Source of the DNA: Pleodorina starrii
Lineage: Eukaryota; Chlorophyta; Chlorophyceae; Chlamydomonadales; Volvocaceae
NCBI GenBank assembly: GCA_030267565.1
Contig: BRXU01000001.1
Span: 8,066,001-8,130,000, forward strand
DNA length: 64,000 nt
Direction of reading: 5' to 3'
Under the pieces are notes generated by a model. It did no database searches. It was not told the DNA's origin and worked only from the letters and a program-made list of their open reading frames with translations. Every line of letters begins with the position of its first letter. Position 1 is the stretch's first letter. A program made the position numbers and the translations under genes. Below are positions 33,501-45,500 of this stretch, piece after piece.

Positions 33501-36500
33501 GGGGACGGTGGGGGTAATGGTGGCGGCTGCCCCAGTGGTGAGGGCGGTGACGGTAGTGGCGACGGCGATGGCGGTGGCGGCGGCAGCCCAGGTGGCGGCG
33601 ACAGCGGTGACGGTGGCGGTGGCGTTGACGGTGGGATTGATGACATGACCTGGCGGCCGCGGCGGCGGCTTGGGGGGCCCATCCCGGATACCGTTCCCTG
33701 GGGTGCCGGTGGTGAAGCCGTTGCGTCGGTTGTGCTGTTGGACTCGTACGGCCGAAGGATCTTTAGGGTTGAGTTCAATCTGTCAGTGACGTTTGTATTT
33801 TCCTCGCTTGCGAAGGCGCTGTCTAGGACAGGGATACTGCCCTGGATGCTCATCAGCGACCAGCGAAGGAACTTTGCGATGCGGCGGTATGCGGGGCTCA
33901 CACCAGGCGACGCCAAATTGGATGACATGGCAAGCATCTGCAATGGCCGGACGGTCAGACGGACAGACGAATCGATGAAAGGAAGAATGGGCGGGCGGTT
34001 GGACGGTTGCACAGGTGGACGGTGCCACAGTACTTCTATGTGGCGGCGGTTTTTATGTACAGATGAGGGGCGTCTGCGTAGCTCAATTGGTAGAGCACTC
34101 GCTTGTCAATTCGATGGTCATGGGTTCGATCTCATGCTTGGTCGAATTGGTAATGGGTAGATGTGGGTTCGAATCCCACCGCTGGCCCCTGGCAATTGCC
34201 AGGGTAAAATAACAGTGAGTCCGGCCCGCTAAACTCCGGATCGTGCAGGGGCGCTCGAGAAAATGTCCCAGATCTATCAGTCCGCCCGTCAGGTCTGATT
34301 CACCCTGGTGATCGCGCCGAACGGAGAAGAAATTACTCCCTAGGCCCGGTCCCCTTAACACACGCGAGAGTCTGTCTCCGCGTAAAATTAATTAACAGAT
34401 GAGGGGCGGCACGCGGCAGCAGGACAGTTGCTTCGTTGAATGGAGCCGCACGACGCACGCTCTGTGGGCGGCCATGCTCGGCCTTTGGAGCTAGGTTGTA
34501 CAACTCAGCAGCCTACTTCCGCGGCCTACTTTAGGTAACCAATCAAGCAGCAATCCGCAGCCGCAAGACAATGCAAGACCTCCGCCGGCACCGATGAGAA
34601 ACACGTACTAAACCGCCCACCACACAACCGCAACGGACACGCACGCACCCTGACACCGACCGAACGAGCAAACTAGCCTCGCGACCGGCCTCCCTACGCC
34701 CACAGGTTAGAGCTGGTGACAACACACCTGGATGTGGTAGGCGCTCTGCAACATGGATGACTGTGCGGACATGGACGCCACGAAAGGCGCCGCGACGCTG
34801 ACGATCGCGGCACTCGCCATGATGCCGCCCGTAATCACGGATGCGGGGCCGGAGAGGCGGTCAGCTGAGGCCAGAACCGAATCCGTCAACTTGACATCGA
34901 GAGTCAGCGGGCTGCGGGCGGTGGGTACCCACATGTGGAGAGGGCGTAAGCAGCACTCCCTTGCCGAATGGACATGACCGGGTATGTGTAGGAAGGGCAT
35001 ATCCGCCCGACAAGCGACAGTCTAAAATAAATGCACGGCGAAGGGCGGCACCATGGAGCCCACTCGCAGTTCGAGCTCGCCCAGACTGCAGGACCAGCTC
35101 TATCCATTACTCACCTGCTGCTTGGATTGCCGGTCTCATCCATCACGGCACCCTCCGGCAGCGTCACCGACGGCCTGCTCCCTTCCAGTGTGTATAACAC
35201 CGCCACGCATGCCTGTATGTACTGCTTGGACGACGCCGCAGAGGCGCCGACGCTGCCGAGCACAAGAGCCCCTTGCTCTGCCTGGACATCAGCTGCCACG
35301 GGCGGTGACGCCCTCCACGGCGTCCCCGCCGACGCCACCAGCGTAGCCGCCGCAGATGTAGTCATCTTCGTCGCGGCCTCGGTGGTTTCGAAGCAGTCTG
35401 TGCTGACGAGGTTAGCCCCGCCCCCGAGCTGCAGCGCCGCCGCCAGGTCGAAGCGCCTCACGGGCTCAGACATGTTGTATTGGATGAGCAGGTATCGAAG
35501 GTACGGCACTGCGTTATCTACGCTGGAGCCTACAACGGAATCGGCGACGGGCACTGACACGTTGGACACGAAGAGGGCGCCGGAGACAGTGGGTGGGTCA
35601 ATGTCCACCACCACCCACCGGTACCACATCTGGCCAGCCACCTGAATTCGGACCAGGTAGTCACCATTGGATCCAGGTTCCATTCTCCAGGCCGCGCCCA
35701 TGCCGGCTCTTCCTCCACTGTCGGCTGCACTTCCACGTGACGGACTGTTGCCGCGCGGCGTCGGTGGTGGCGGTGGTGACGACAATCGCATCTCCTGTAT
35801 GCAGCAAGGGGCGTGGGGGGGAGGGAGGGGTCAGGCAAGGAGAAGTAGGGTACGGGACAAGCGTGAAAGGTGGAACAGAGCAGGGATCCCCTACGAAGGC
35901 CCTGCGAGTTCGGGCACTGAATTGGAGGCCGAGAGGTCACCAGATCGATCCCGGCCTTCGCTGAGGGCTGGGTGACCGATGGGGGCCCTGGTGTGGGAAT
36001 GAACAGCAGGTGATCGCATGGCTCTGTAGCCATTTCCCTGTCCCCTGTACTGGTAGAACTCATCACCGATGAATGTCCAACAATGATGTGTCTGGCATAT
36101 CTGGGAAGAATGCGTGCGGGTATCCAGATGTGATCTGAGTGAGACGGAGCCCAGACACGGAGTGGGTGGGAGAAGCAACCCATCCTAGTAAAAAAGGCGG
36201 TCACCTCGGTAATGGGCTGTACCCGCCGATGAGATATTAGTCTGTTCCCTTAACACACGCAAGGGCTTAGGGTCCAGCGTAAACTTCCTTTTCCTTTTTT
36301 CCTTTTCCTTTTTTCCTTTTTGGGCGGGGCCCCAGCGCGAAGCGCCCAGGGGGGCCCCGCCCTGTAGGATTGCCCATGTCCGTGGGTTCTGGGTTCTGGG
36401 TTCTGGGAAGTAATTGGACAAGTGTAGACTTTCGGCCAACGGAAAGTCTGCATAAGTAAAAGATTACATTCTTTATTGCACGGTAAATTTATTATTGGAA

Positions 36501-39500
36501 CCCAACATCGCATGAGTACAAACCAGTTTGGCAGTCTCCATGGACCGAGGCCGAGGTCAAACCAACACCTCTCGGCCTATAATTAATTCCAGAAGATTCA
36601 TCGTTCCTTAAAGTGGAATTCTGACATGACGGCGTGAAATGAAACTTCGTTTCGGAAACAAACTATGTTTGCTTTGCGAACATTCTTCCCGCGACCACAC
36701 CACAGCTCTGCTAGCCGGTCCGATCGTCTTGACGCATATTACTATTACAAAGGTTGCAAGGAGCAAATCATGAGGGGCAAACTGCTGGTTGTTGGACGCC
36801 AAGCCGCCAATGCACGCACGATTCATCTGCGGGCCGCCCAACAAGTCCAGTCGGCAACCTTGGGGACTTCTTCATTCCCTGTCCTAATGTTAAAGTTGTC
36901 AAGCCTCCTCTACGACGAATACCTCGGTAGCGAAGCCTGTGCATTCTCGTCGGCAACTGCACGTCATCATCGCGACCCTCTCAAACAGTTCCGCTGTACT
37001 TCTATTGGCAAGTCAGCCTGCGTGATGTGTAAATGATACACTGTCAAGTAACTTCAGCCAATGCGCTGGCCGGAAGAGTTGCACAGTGCCGAGACGGCGC
37101 GCGATGCTAAACAGGGGGCGGATTGCTGAAAGCTCTGGCTGTCTATCAGCAGGAATGTTGACACTCTCACACTTCACGCCCTCGCCGCCCTAGCCCTTCA
37201 ACTCCACCCGTACGGATTGAACGGGGCCCCGCCCTTTTTCCGGCTTCAAGGAAGCCGACACCAACCCCTTGTCCTTTTTTTCTTTTCCTTTTTCCTTTTC
37301 CGAACAGAGCAGGCGGGAAGCACACAAGTAAGTTATTTGCCCGACATGGAAGTAATGTAGCTACCCGGCCGGCTGAAAGTGTGACACAAGCCACCGGCAA
37401 CGGGATGCCCCCGTCCTAGTTCACATTGCTTCATGGCAACTGTGGTAACTGTGAACTGGGGTTGCCTGCGCACCACTTCTTAATATAAGGGTGGTACCGC
37501 GAGGCGAGGGATGCAGGGGGCTAGGGGCCAGCATAGGAGCAGGCCCATATGTCCCGTCTGCTTATGAGTTATGACAGGCCATCCCCGGTTATTATCGACA
37601 AGCCGATCCTGGGATACCTTGAGGACGGCTTTGCTCGACCCTGTTGAGTTGGCGCTATTCGCTAGCAGCTGCTCCAAGGACGGCAGCGTAGGCTGAGAAT
37701 CTGCAGAAGGATCGTCCGACAGCTTCTGGGTAGCAGACGTGCGTGCGACACGGTTGCTGGATGTGCTGTTACCGCTACTACCGCTGCTGGCAGTGTTGGT
37801 GCCGTTGTTGCCTGCACTGTTGGCGTCTTGGGAGGTGGCCGTGGAGTTGTCACTGCCGGTTTCGGTACTGTTGGCGGGGTCAGTGCTATCACTTGCCGTT
37901 TGCGATTGGTCCGTTGGTGCATCCGTGTTGCCTGCATAGAGCGACGACGCACCACGTCCGAGCACGGTGTACGCGACATCGCAACCACACGTTTTACAGA
38001 AAACTGATGATGCATCATTTACGGCGATGCCAATGTAAAAAGGACCACGGGAGACAGCTGGGATGACGAAGCTGGCCAAGTATGCCGCCATGGAGCAATC
38101 AACCGGTGCTGGTGGAGGACGACGTGGTGCGGGGAGGGGCGGCTTTGGGCGGGGGGGCATCGGGCTGGGAAAGGGGGTTGGCGCTGGCAAAGGTGGAAGC
38201 GGTGAGGGCGGATGCGTCGGAGGGGCTGGGTAAGGGCTGGGCGGCCGCGGGCTCCGTGGTTGCGGGCTAGGTGGCGGCGCCGACACAAGGGGCGGCAGGG
38301 ATGGGGCTGGTGGTGGTGATGGTGGTGGTGATGGTGGGGGAGGGCTCGGCGGTGGCGGCCTTGGTGGTGGCGCCGATACACCAGGCGGCAGAGATGGAGT
38401 TGGTGGTGGTGATGGTGGGGGAGGGCTCGGCGGTGGCGGCCTAGGTGGCGGCGCCGTTACACCAGGCGGCCGAGATGGAGTTGGTGGTGGTGATGGTGGT
38501 GGTGATGGTGGGGGAGGGCTCGGCGGTGGCGGCCTAGGTGGCGGCGCCGATACACCAGGCGGCAGAGACGGAGTTGGTAGTGATGATGGTGGTGGTGATG
38601 GTGGGGGAGGGCTCGGCGGTGGCGGCCTAGGTGGCGGCGCCGATACACCAGGCGGCAGAGATGGAGTTGGTGGTGATGATGGTGGGGGAGGGCTCGGCGG
38701 TGGCGGGCTAGGTGGCGGCGCCGATACACCAGGCGGCAGAGATGGAGTTGGTGGTGGTGATGGTGGTGGTGATGGTGGGGGAGGGCTCGGCGGTGGCGGC
38801 CTAGGTGGCGGCGCCGATACACCGGGCGGCAGGGATGGAGTTGGTGGTGGTGATGGTGGTGGTGATGGTGGGGGAGGGCTCGGCGGTGGCGGCCTAGGTG
38901 GCGGCGCCGATACACCAGGCGGCAGAGATGGAGTTGGTGGTGGTGATGGTGGTGGTGATGGTGGAGGAGGGCTCGGCGGTGGCGGCCTAGGTGGCGGCGC
39001 TGATACACCAGGCGGCAGAGATGGTGTTGGTGGTGGTGATGGTGGTGGTGATGGTGGGAGAGGGCTCGGCGGTGGCGGCCTTGGTGGCGGCGCCGATACA
39101 CCAGGCGGCAGAGATGGAGTTGGTGGTGGTGATGGTGGTGGTGATGGTGGAGGAGGGCTCGGCGGTGGCGGCCTAGGTGGCGGCGCCGTTACACCAGGCG
39201 GCAGAGATGGAGTTGGTGGTGGTGATGGTGGTGGTGATGGTGGGGGAGGGCTCGGCGGTGGCGGCCTAGGTGGCGGCGCCGATACACCAGGCGGCAGAGA
39301 CGGAGTTGGTAGTGATGATGGTGGTGGTGATGGTGGGGGAGGGCTCGGCGGTGGCGGCCTAGGTGGCGGCGCCGATACACCAGGCGGCAGAGATGGAGTT
39401 GGTGGTGATGATGGTGGGGGAGGGCTCGGCGGTGGCGGCCTAGGTGGCGGCGCCGTTACACCAGGCGGCAGAGATGGAGTTGGTGGTGGTGATGGTGGTG

Positions 39501-42500
39501 GTGATGGTGGGGGAGGGCTCGGCGGTGGGGGGCTAGGTGGCGTCGCCGATACACTAGGCGGCAGAGATGGAGTTGATGGTGGTGATGGTGGTGGTGATGG
39601 TGGGGGAGGGCTCGGCGGTGGGGGGCTAGGTGGCGGCGCCGATACACCAGGCGGCAGAGATGGAGTTGGTGGTGGTGATGGTGGTGGTGATGGTGGGGGA
39701 GGGCTCGGCGGTGGCGGGCTAGGTGGCGGCGCCGATACACCAGGCGGCAGAGATGGAGTTGGTGGTGGTGATGGTGGTGGTGATGGTGGGGGAGGGCTCG
39801 GCGGTGGCGGGCTAGGTGGCGGCGCCGATACACCAGGCGGCAGAGATGGAGTTGGTGGTGGTGATGGTGGAGGAGGGCTCGGCGGTGGCGGCCTAGGTGG
39901 CGGCGCTGATACACCAGGCGGCAGAGATGGTGTTGGTGGTGGTGATGGTGGTGGTGATGGTGGGGGAGGGCTCGGCGGTGGCGGCCTAGGTGGCGGCGCT
40001 GATACACCAGGCGGCAGAGATGGAGTTGGTGGTGGTGATGGTGGTGGTGATGGTGGGGGAGGGCTCGGCGGTGGCGGCCTAGGTGGCGGCGCCGATACAC
40101 CAGGCGGCATAGATGGAGTTGGTGGTGGTGATGGTGGTGGTGGAGGAAAGCTGGGCGGTGGCGGTTTAGATGGTGGGGATTTCACACCAGGCAACAGGGA
40201 AACATCAGGGTGTGCAGGGTATGCTGGGGAATGGCTGAGATATAGGCTTGGGGGTGATGTTGTCGGACCAGTTGGAATGGATGGTATTTCGGGCGACGGC
40301 GGAGAAGGCGGGGAAGAGTAGCCTGGCTGTTCTGTTACACCTGGCAGCAGGATTGGAGCTTTGGGGTCCAGTGGTGGTGGCAGTGGTGATGGTGGGGGCG
40401 GGCTCGGGGTTGATGCAATCACTCCAGGCGGCAGGGATGGTGTTGCTGGGGGTGGGTATGATGGGGTAATGCTTGATGTGGTTGGGCTAGTTGATGATGG
40501 ATTCGGGCTTGGTGGCGGCGCCGATACACCAGGTGGCAGGGATGGAGTTGGTGGTGGTGATGGTGGTGGTGATGGTGGGGGAGGGCTCGGCGGTGGCGGC
40601 CTAGGTGGCGGCGCCGATACACCAGGCGGCAGAGATGGAGTTGGTGGTGGTGATGGTGGTGGTGGTGGTGATGGTGGGGGAGGGCTCGGCGGTGGCGGCC
40701 TTGGTGGCGGCGCCGATACACCAGGCGGCAGAGATGGAGTTGGTGGTGGTGATGGTTGTGGTGATGGTGGGGGAGGGCTCGGCGGTGGGGGGCTAGGCGG
40801 CGGCGCCGATACACCGGGCGGCAAGGATGGAGTTGGTGGTGGTGATGGTGGGGGAGGGCTCGGCGGTGGGGGGCTAGGTGGCGGCGCCGATACACCAGGC
40901 GGCAGAGATGGAGTTGGTGGTGGTGATGGTGGTGGTGATGGTGGGGGAGGGCTCGGCGGTGGGGAGCTAGGTGGCGGCGCCGATACACCAGGCGGCAGGG
41001 ATGGAGTTGGTGGTGGTAATGGTGGTGGTGATGGTGGGGGAGGGCTCGGCGGTGGGGGGCTAGGTGGCGGCGCCGATACACCAGGCGGCAGAGATGGAGT
41101 TGGTGGTGGTGATGGTGGTGGTGATGGTGGGGGAGGGCTCGGCGGTGGGGGACTACGTGGCGGCGCCGATACACCAGGCGGCAGGGATGGAGTTGGTGGT
41201 GGTGATGGTGGTGATGATGGTGGGGGAGGGCTCGGCGGTGGGGGGCTAGGTGGCGGCGCCGATACACCAGGCGGCAGGGATGGAGTTGGTGGTGGTGATG
41301 GTGGTGGTGATGGTGGAGGAGGGCTCGGCGGTGGGGGGCTAGGTGGCGGCGCCGATACACCGGGCGGCAGGGATGGAGTTGGTGGTGGTGATGGTGGTGG
41401 TGATGGTGGGGGAGGGCTCGGCGGTGGGGGGCTAGGTGGCGGCGCCGATACACCAGGCGGCAGAGATGGAGTTGGTGGAGGTGATGGTGGTGGTGATGGT
41501 GGGGGAAGGCTCGGCGGTGGCGGGCTAGGTGGCGGCGCCGATACACCGGGCGGCAGAGATGGAGTTGGTGGTGGTAATGGTGGTGGTGATGGTGGGGGAG
41601 GGCTCGGCGGTGGGAGGCTAGATGGCGGCGCCGATACACCAGGCGGCAGAGATGGAGTTGGTGGTGGTGATGGTGGTGGCGATGGTGGGGGAGGGCTCGG
41701 CGGTGGGCTACTAGGTGGCGGCGCCGATACACCAGGCGGCAGAGATGGAGTTGGTGGTGGTGATGGTGGTGGTGATGGTGGGGGAGGGCTCGGCGGTGGG
41801 GGGCTAGGTGGCGTCGCCGATACACCAGGCGGCAGAGATGGAGTTGATGGTGGTAATGGTGGTGGTGATGGTGGGGGAGGGCTCGGCGTTGGGGGGCTAG
41901 GTGGCGGCGCCGATACACCAGGCGGCAGAGATGGAGTTGGTGGTGGTGATGGTGGTGGTGATGGTGGGGGAGGGCTCGGCGGTGGCGGCCTAGGCGGCGG
42001 CGCCGATACACCGGGCGGCAGGATTGGAGTTGGTGGTGGTGATGGTGATGGTGATGGTGGGGGCGGGCTCGGCGGTGGGGTACTAGGTGGCGGCGCCGAT
42101 ACACCAGGCGGCAGAGATGGAGTTGGTGGTGGTGATGGTGGTGGTGATGGTGGGGGAGGGCTCGGCGGTGGGGGGCTAGGTGGCGGCGCCGATACACCAG
42201 GCGGCAAAGATGGAGTTGGTGGTGGTGATGGTGGTGGTGATGGTGGTGGTGATGGTGGGGGAAGGCTCGGCGGTGGCGGGCTAGGTGGCGGCGCCGATAC
42301 ACCGGGCGGCAGAGATGGAGTTGGTGGTGGTAATGGTGGTGGTGATGGTGGGGGAGGGCTCGGCGGTGGGAGGCTAGATGGCGACGCCGATACACCAGGC
42401 GGCAGAGATGGAGTTGGTGGTGGTGATGGTGGTGGCGATGGTGGGGGAGGGCTCGGCGGTGGGGTACTAGGTGGCGGCGCCGATACACCAGGCGGCAGAG

Positions 42501-45500
42501 ATGGAGTTGGTGGTGGTGATGGTGGTGGTGATGGTGGGGGAGGGCTCGGCGGTGGGGGGCTAGGTGGCGTCGCCGATACACCAGGCGGCAGAGATGGAGT
42601 TGATGGTGGTGATGGTGGTGGTGATGGTGGGGGAGGGCTCGGCGGTGGGGGGCTAGGTGGCGGCGCCGATACACCAGGCGGCAGAGATGGAGTTGGTGGT
42701 GGTGATGGTGGTGGTGATGGTGGGGGGGGGCTCGGCGGTGGCGGCCTAGGCGGCGGCGCCGATACACCGGGCGGCAGGATTGGAGTTGGTGGTGGCGATG
42801 GTGGTGGTGATGGTGGGGGCGGGCTCGGCGGTGGGGGGCTAGGTGGCGTCGCCGATACACCAGGCGGCAGAGATGGAGTTGGTGGTGGTGATGGTGGTGG
42901 TGATGGTGGGGGAGGGCTCGGCGGTGGGGGGCTAGGTGGCGGCGCCGATACACCGGGCGGCAGGGATGGAGTTGGTGGTGGTGATGGTGGTGGTGATGGT
43001 GGGGGAAGGCTCGGCGGTGGCGGGCTAGGTGGCGGCGCCGATACACCGGGCGGCAGAGATGGAGTTGGTGGTGGTGATGGTGGTGGTGATGGTGGGGGAG
43101 GGCTCGGCGGTGGGGGGCTAGGTGGCGTCGCCGATACACCAGGCGGCAGAGATGGAGTTGGTGGTGGTGATGGTGGTGGTGATGGTGGGGGAGGGCTCGG
43201 CGTTGGGGGGCTAGGTGGCGGCGCCGATACACCAGGCGGCAGAGATGGAGTTGGTGGTGGTGATGGTGGTGGTGATGGTGGGGGAGGGCTCGGCGGTGGC
43301 GGCCTAGGCGGCGGCGCCGATACACCGGGCGGCAGGATTGGAGTTGGTGGTGGTGATGGTGGTGGTGATGGTGGAGGCGGGCTCGGCGGTGGGAGGCTAG
43401 GTGGCGGCGCCGATACACCAGGCGGCAGAGATGGAGTTGGTGGTGGTGATGGTGGTGGTGATGGTGGGGGAGGGCTCGGCGGTGGCGGCCTAGGCGGCGG
43501 CGCCGATACACCGGGCGGCAGGATTGGAGTTGGTGGTGGTGATGGTGGGGGAGGGCTCGGCGGTGGGGGGCTAGGTGGCGGCGCCGATATACCAGGCGGC
43601 AGAGATGGAGTTAATAATGGTGACGGTGGTGGTGATGGTGGGGGAGGGCTCGGCGGTGGGGGGCTAGGTGGCGGCGCCGATACACCGGGCGGCAGGGATG
43701 GAGTTGGTGGTGGTAATGGTGGTGGTGATGGTGGGGGAGGGCTCGGCGGTGGGGTACTAGGTGGCGGCGCCGATACACCAGGCGGCAGGGATGGAGTTGG
43801 TGGTGGTAATGGTGGTGGTGATGGTGGGGGAGGGCTCGGCGGTGGGGGGCTAGGTGGCGGCGCCGATACACCAGGCGGCAGAGATGGAGTTGGTGGTGGT
43901 GATGGTGGTAGTGATGGTGGGGGAGGGCTCGGCAGTGGGGTACTAGGTGGCGGCGCCGATACACCAGGCGGCAGGGATGGAGTTGGTGGTGGTGATGGTG
44001 GTAGTGATGGTGGGGGAGGGCTCGGCGGTGGGGTACTAGGTGGCGGCGCCGATACACCAGGCGGCAGGGATGGAGTTGGTGGTGGTGATGGTGGTGGTGA
44101 TGGTGGGGGAGGGCTCGGCGGTGGGGGGCTAGGTGGCGGCGCCGATACACCAGGCGGCAGAGATGGAGTTGGTGGTGGTGATGGTGGTGGTGATGGTGGG
44201 GGAGGGCTCGGCGGTGGGGGGCTAGGTGGCGGCGCCGATACACCAGGCGGCAGAGATGGAGTTGGTGGTGGTGATGGTGGTGGTGATGGTGGGGGAGGGC
44301 TCGGCGGTGGCGGCCTAGGCGGCGGCGCCGATACACCAGGCGGCAGGGATGGAGTTGGTGGTGGTAATGGTGGTGGTGATGGTGGGGGAGGGCTCGGCGG
44401 TGGGGGGCTAGGTGGCGGCGCCGATACACCAGGCGGCAGAGATGGAGTTGGTGGTGGTGATGGTGGTAGTGATGGTGGGGGAGGGCTCGGCGGTGGGGTA
44501 CTAGGTGGCGGCGCCGATACACCAGGCGGCAGGGATGGAGTTGTTGGTGGCGATGGTGATTGTGGCTCCGGGCTAGGGGGTGATGCAGTCACTCCAGGCG
44601 GAAGGGATTGTGGTACTGGGGGTGGGTATGGTGGGGGAGGGCTTGGTGGGGTTGGGATACGTGGTGATGGATTTGGATCAGGTGGTGAAGGACGTGTAGG
44701 CATCTTGGGGAGCCAATTCCATGCACCATTCCATTTCCCTGGCATGCTGGGCATGCTGGGCGGCTGAGGTGGGGCATTGGGCAGCATCGGAGAATTGCCG
44801 GGCAGAGGTGGAAGCCGCGGCGGGCGTGGCGGAGAGGCGACAGTGCTGGAGGATGCCGGCGGAAAGGGGGGCGCCGAGGGAGTGTCTGGCGGCCTGGGTG
44901 ACACAGGCGGCAGCGGAGGCCTCGCCGCTGTGGCTGGCATGAAGGGCGAGCTCCTCTCACAGAGCTGCGCGCGCTCGTAAGATACGCCATAGTAGTCCCA
45001 GGCCCCGCTGGTGTCGGAGGGTCCCTCAAGGGTGTAGTTGCGGGCAGCGAACTGATCGCTGAAAGTGTCCCAGCAACACTTGCCGTCCGGGGCGATGACG
45101 GCGGTGTAGCCGCCTGCAATTGAGGGTGTGACCCCGATTAGGGCGGCAAAGGGGACGGTAAGTAAGGGTGCTTGGACACATTCCTTTAGTCTAGGAAATG
45201 CCCCAGAGACGCCGACCTGCGATTGCCGTTACTATTATGCGCCGATCATGAAGCTTAGCAGAGAGACATGAGCTGGCGGTGGTGGTGGATGACCGGCTCA
45301 CCTTCTCCTGTGCTTTCATCGTACCACTGCCAGCCGGCGCCGTCCATGTCAAAGACCGTGATGTTCCATTGGAACTTCTTGTCGGTCCAATCTATTGGCC
45401 CATAGTACCGCTTGTGGAGGCCCCACACAGCGCCGTACGGAGTTTCCTGGGCAAACGCCTGAATTTGGTATGACACGATCCTGTCCAGCACGGGAGAAGT

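Larger units (their letters stand above)
37618..45113 (-). other. Gene R giant exon: cassette head, Pro-rich array, Cys motif
   Basis: A single open exon of 7496 nt (2 nt plus 2498 codons, phase 1 to 0). The first 110 or so codons equal cassette exon 1 ([15 protein letters not shown] onward) as far as PKMPTRP. There the short Pro-rich linker of the cassettes is replaced by about 2000 residues of repeats. It then ends with [14 protein letters not shown], the Cys motif [11 protein letters not shown] and a Ser/Thr/Asn-rich tail, all matching gene M exon 18312-19139. It is therefore the physical junction between the repeat ectodomain and the membrane half. The Pro-rich part should form a rigid, heavily O-glycosylated rod if secreted, as in volvocine wall proteins. 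Confidence 0.8.

Noticed and set aside
34072..34146. Unspliced tRNA fold using the first TTCGATC loop
   Set aside because: Its T-stem is imperfect (one base short) and the following bases do not pair with the 5' acceptor strand. The longer fold ending at 34187 is better.
38280..44580. CRISPR-like array from regular repeats
   Set aside because: Contiguous coding minisatellite without unique spacers, in a eukaryotic gene.
40361..44767. 1468-codon Gly-rich plus-strand ORF and a His/Leu-rich minus-strand ORF
   Set aside because: Shadows of the Pro-rich coding minisatellite. Only the frame that joins cassette exon 1 to the Cys motif, with valid splice sites at both ends, is supported.
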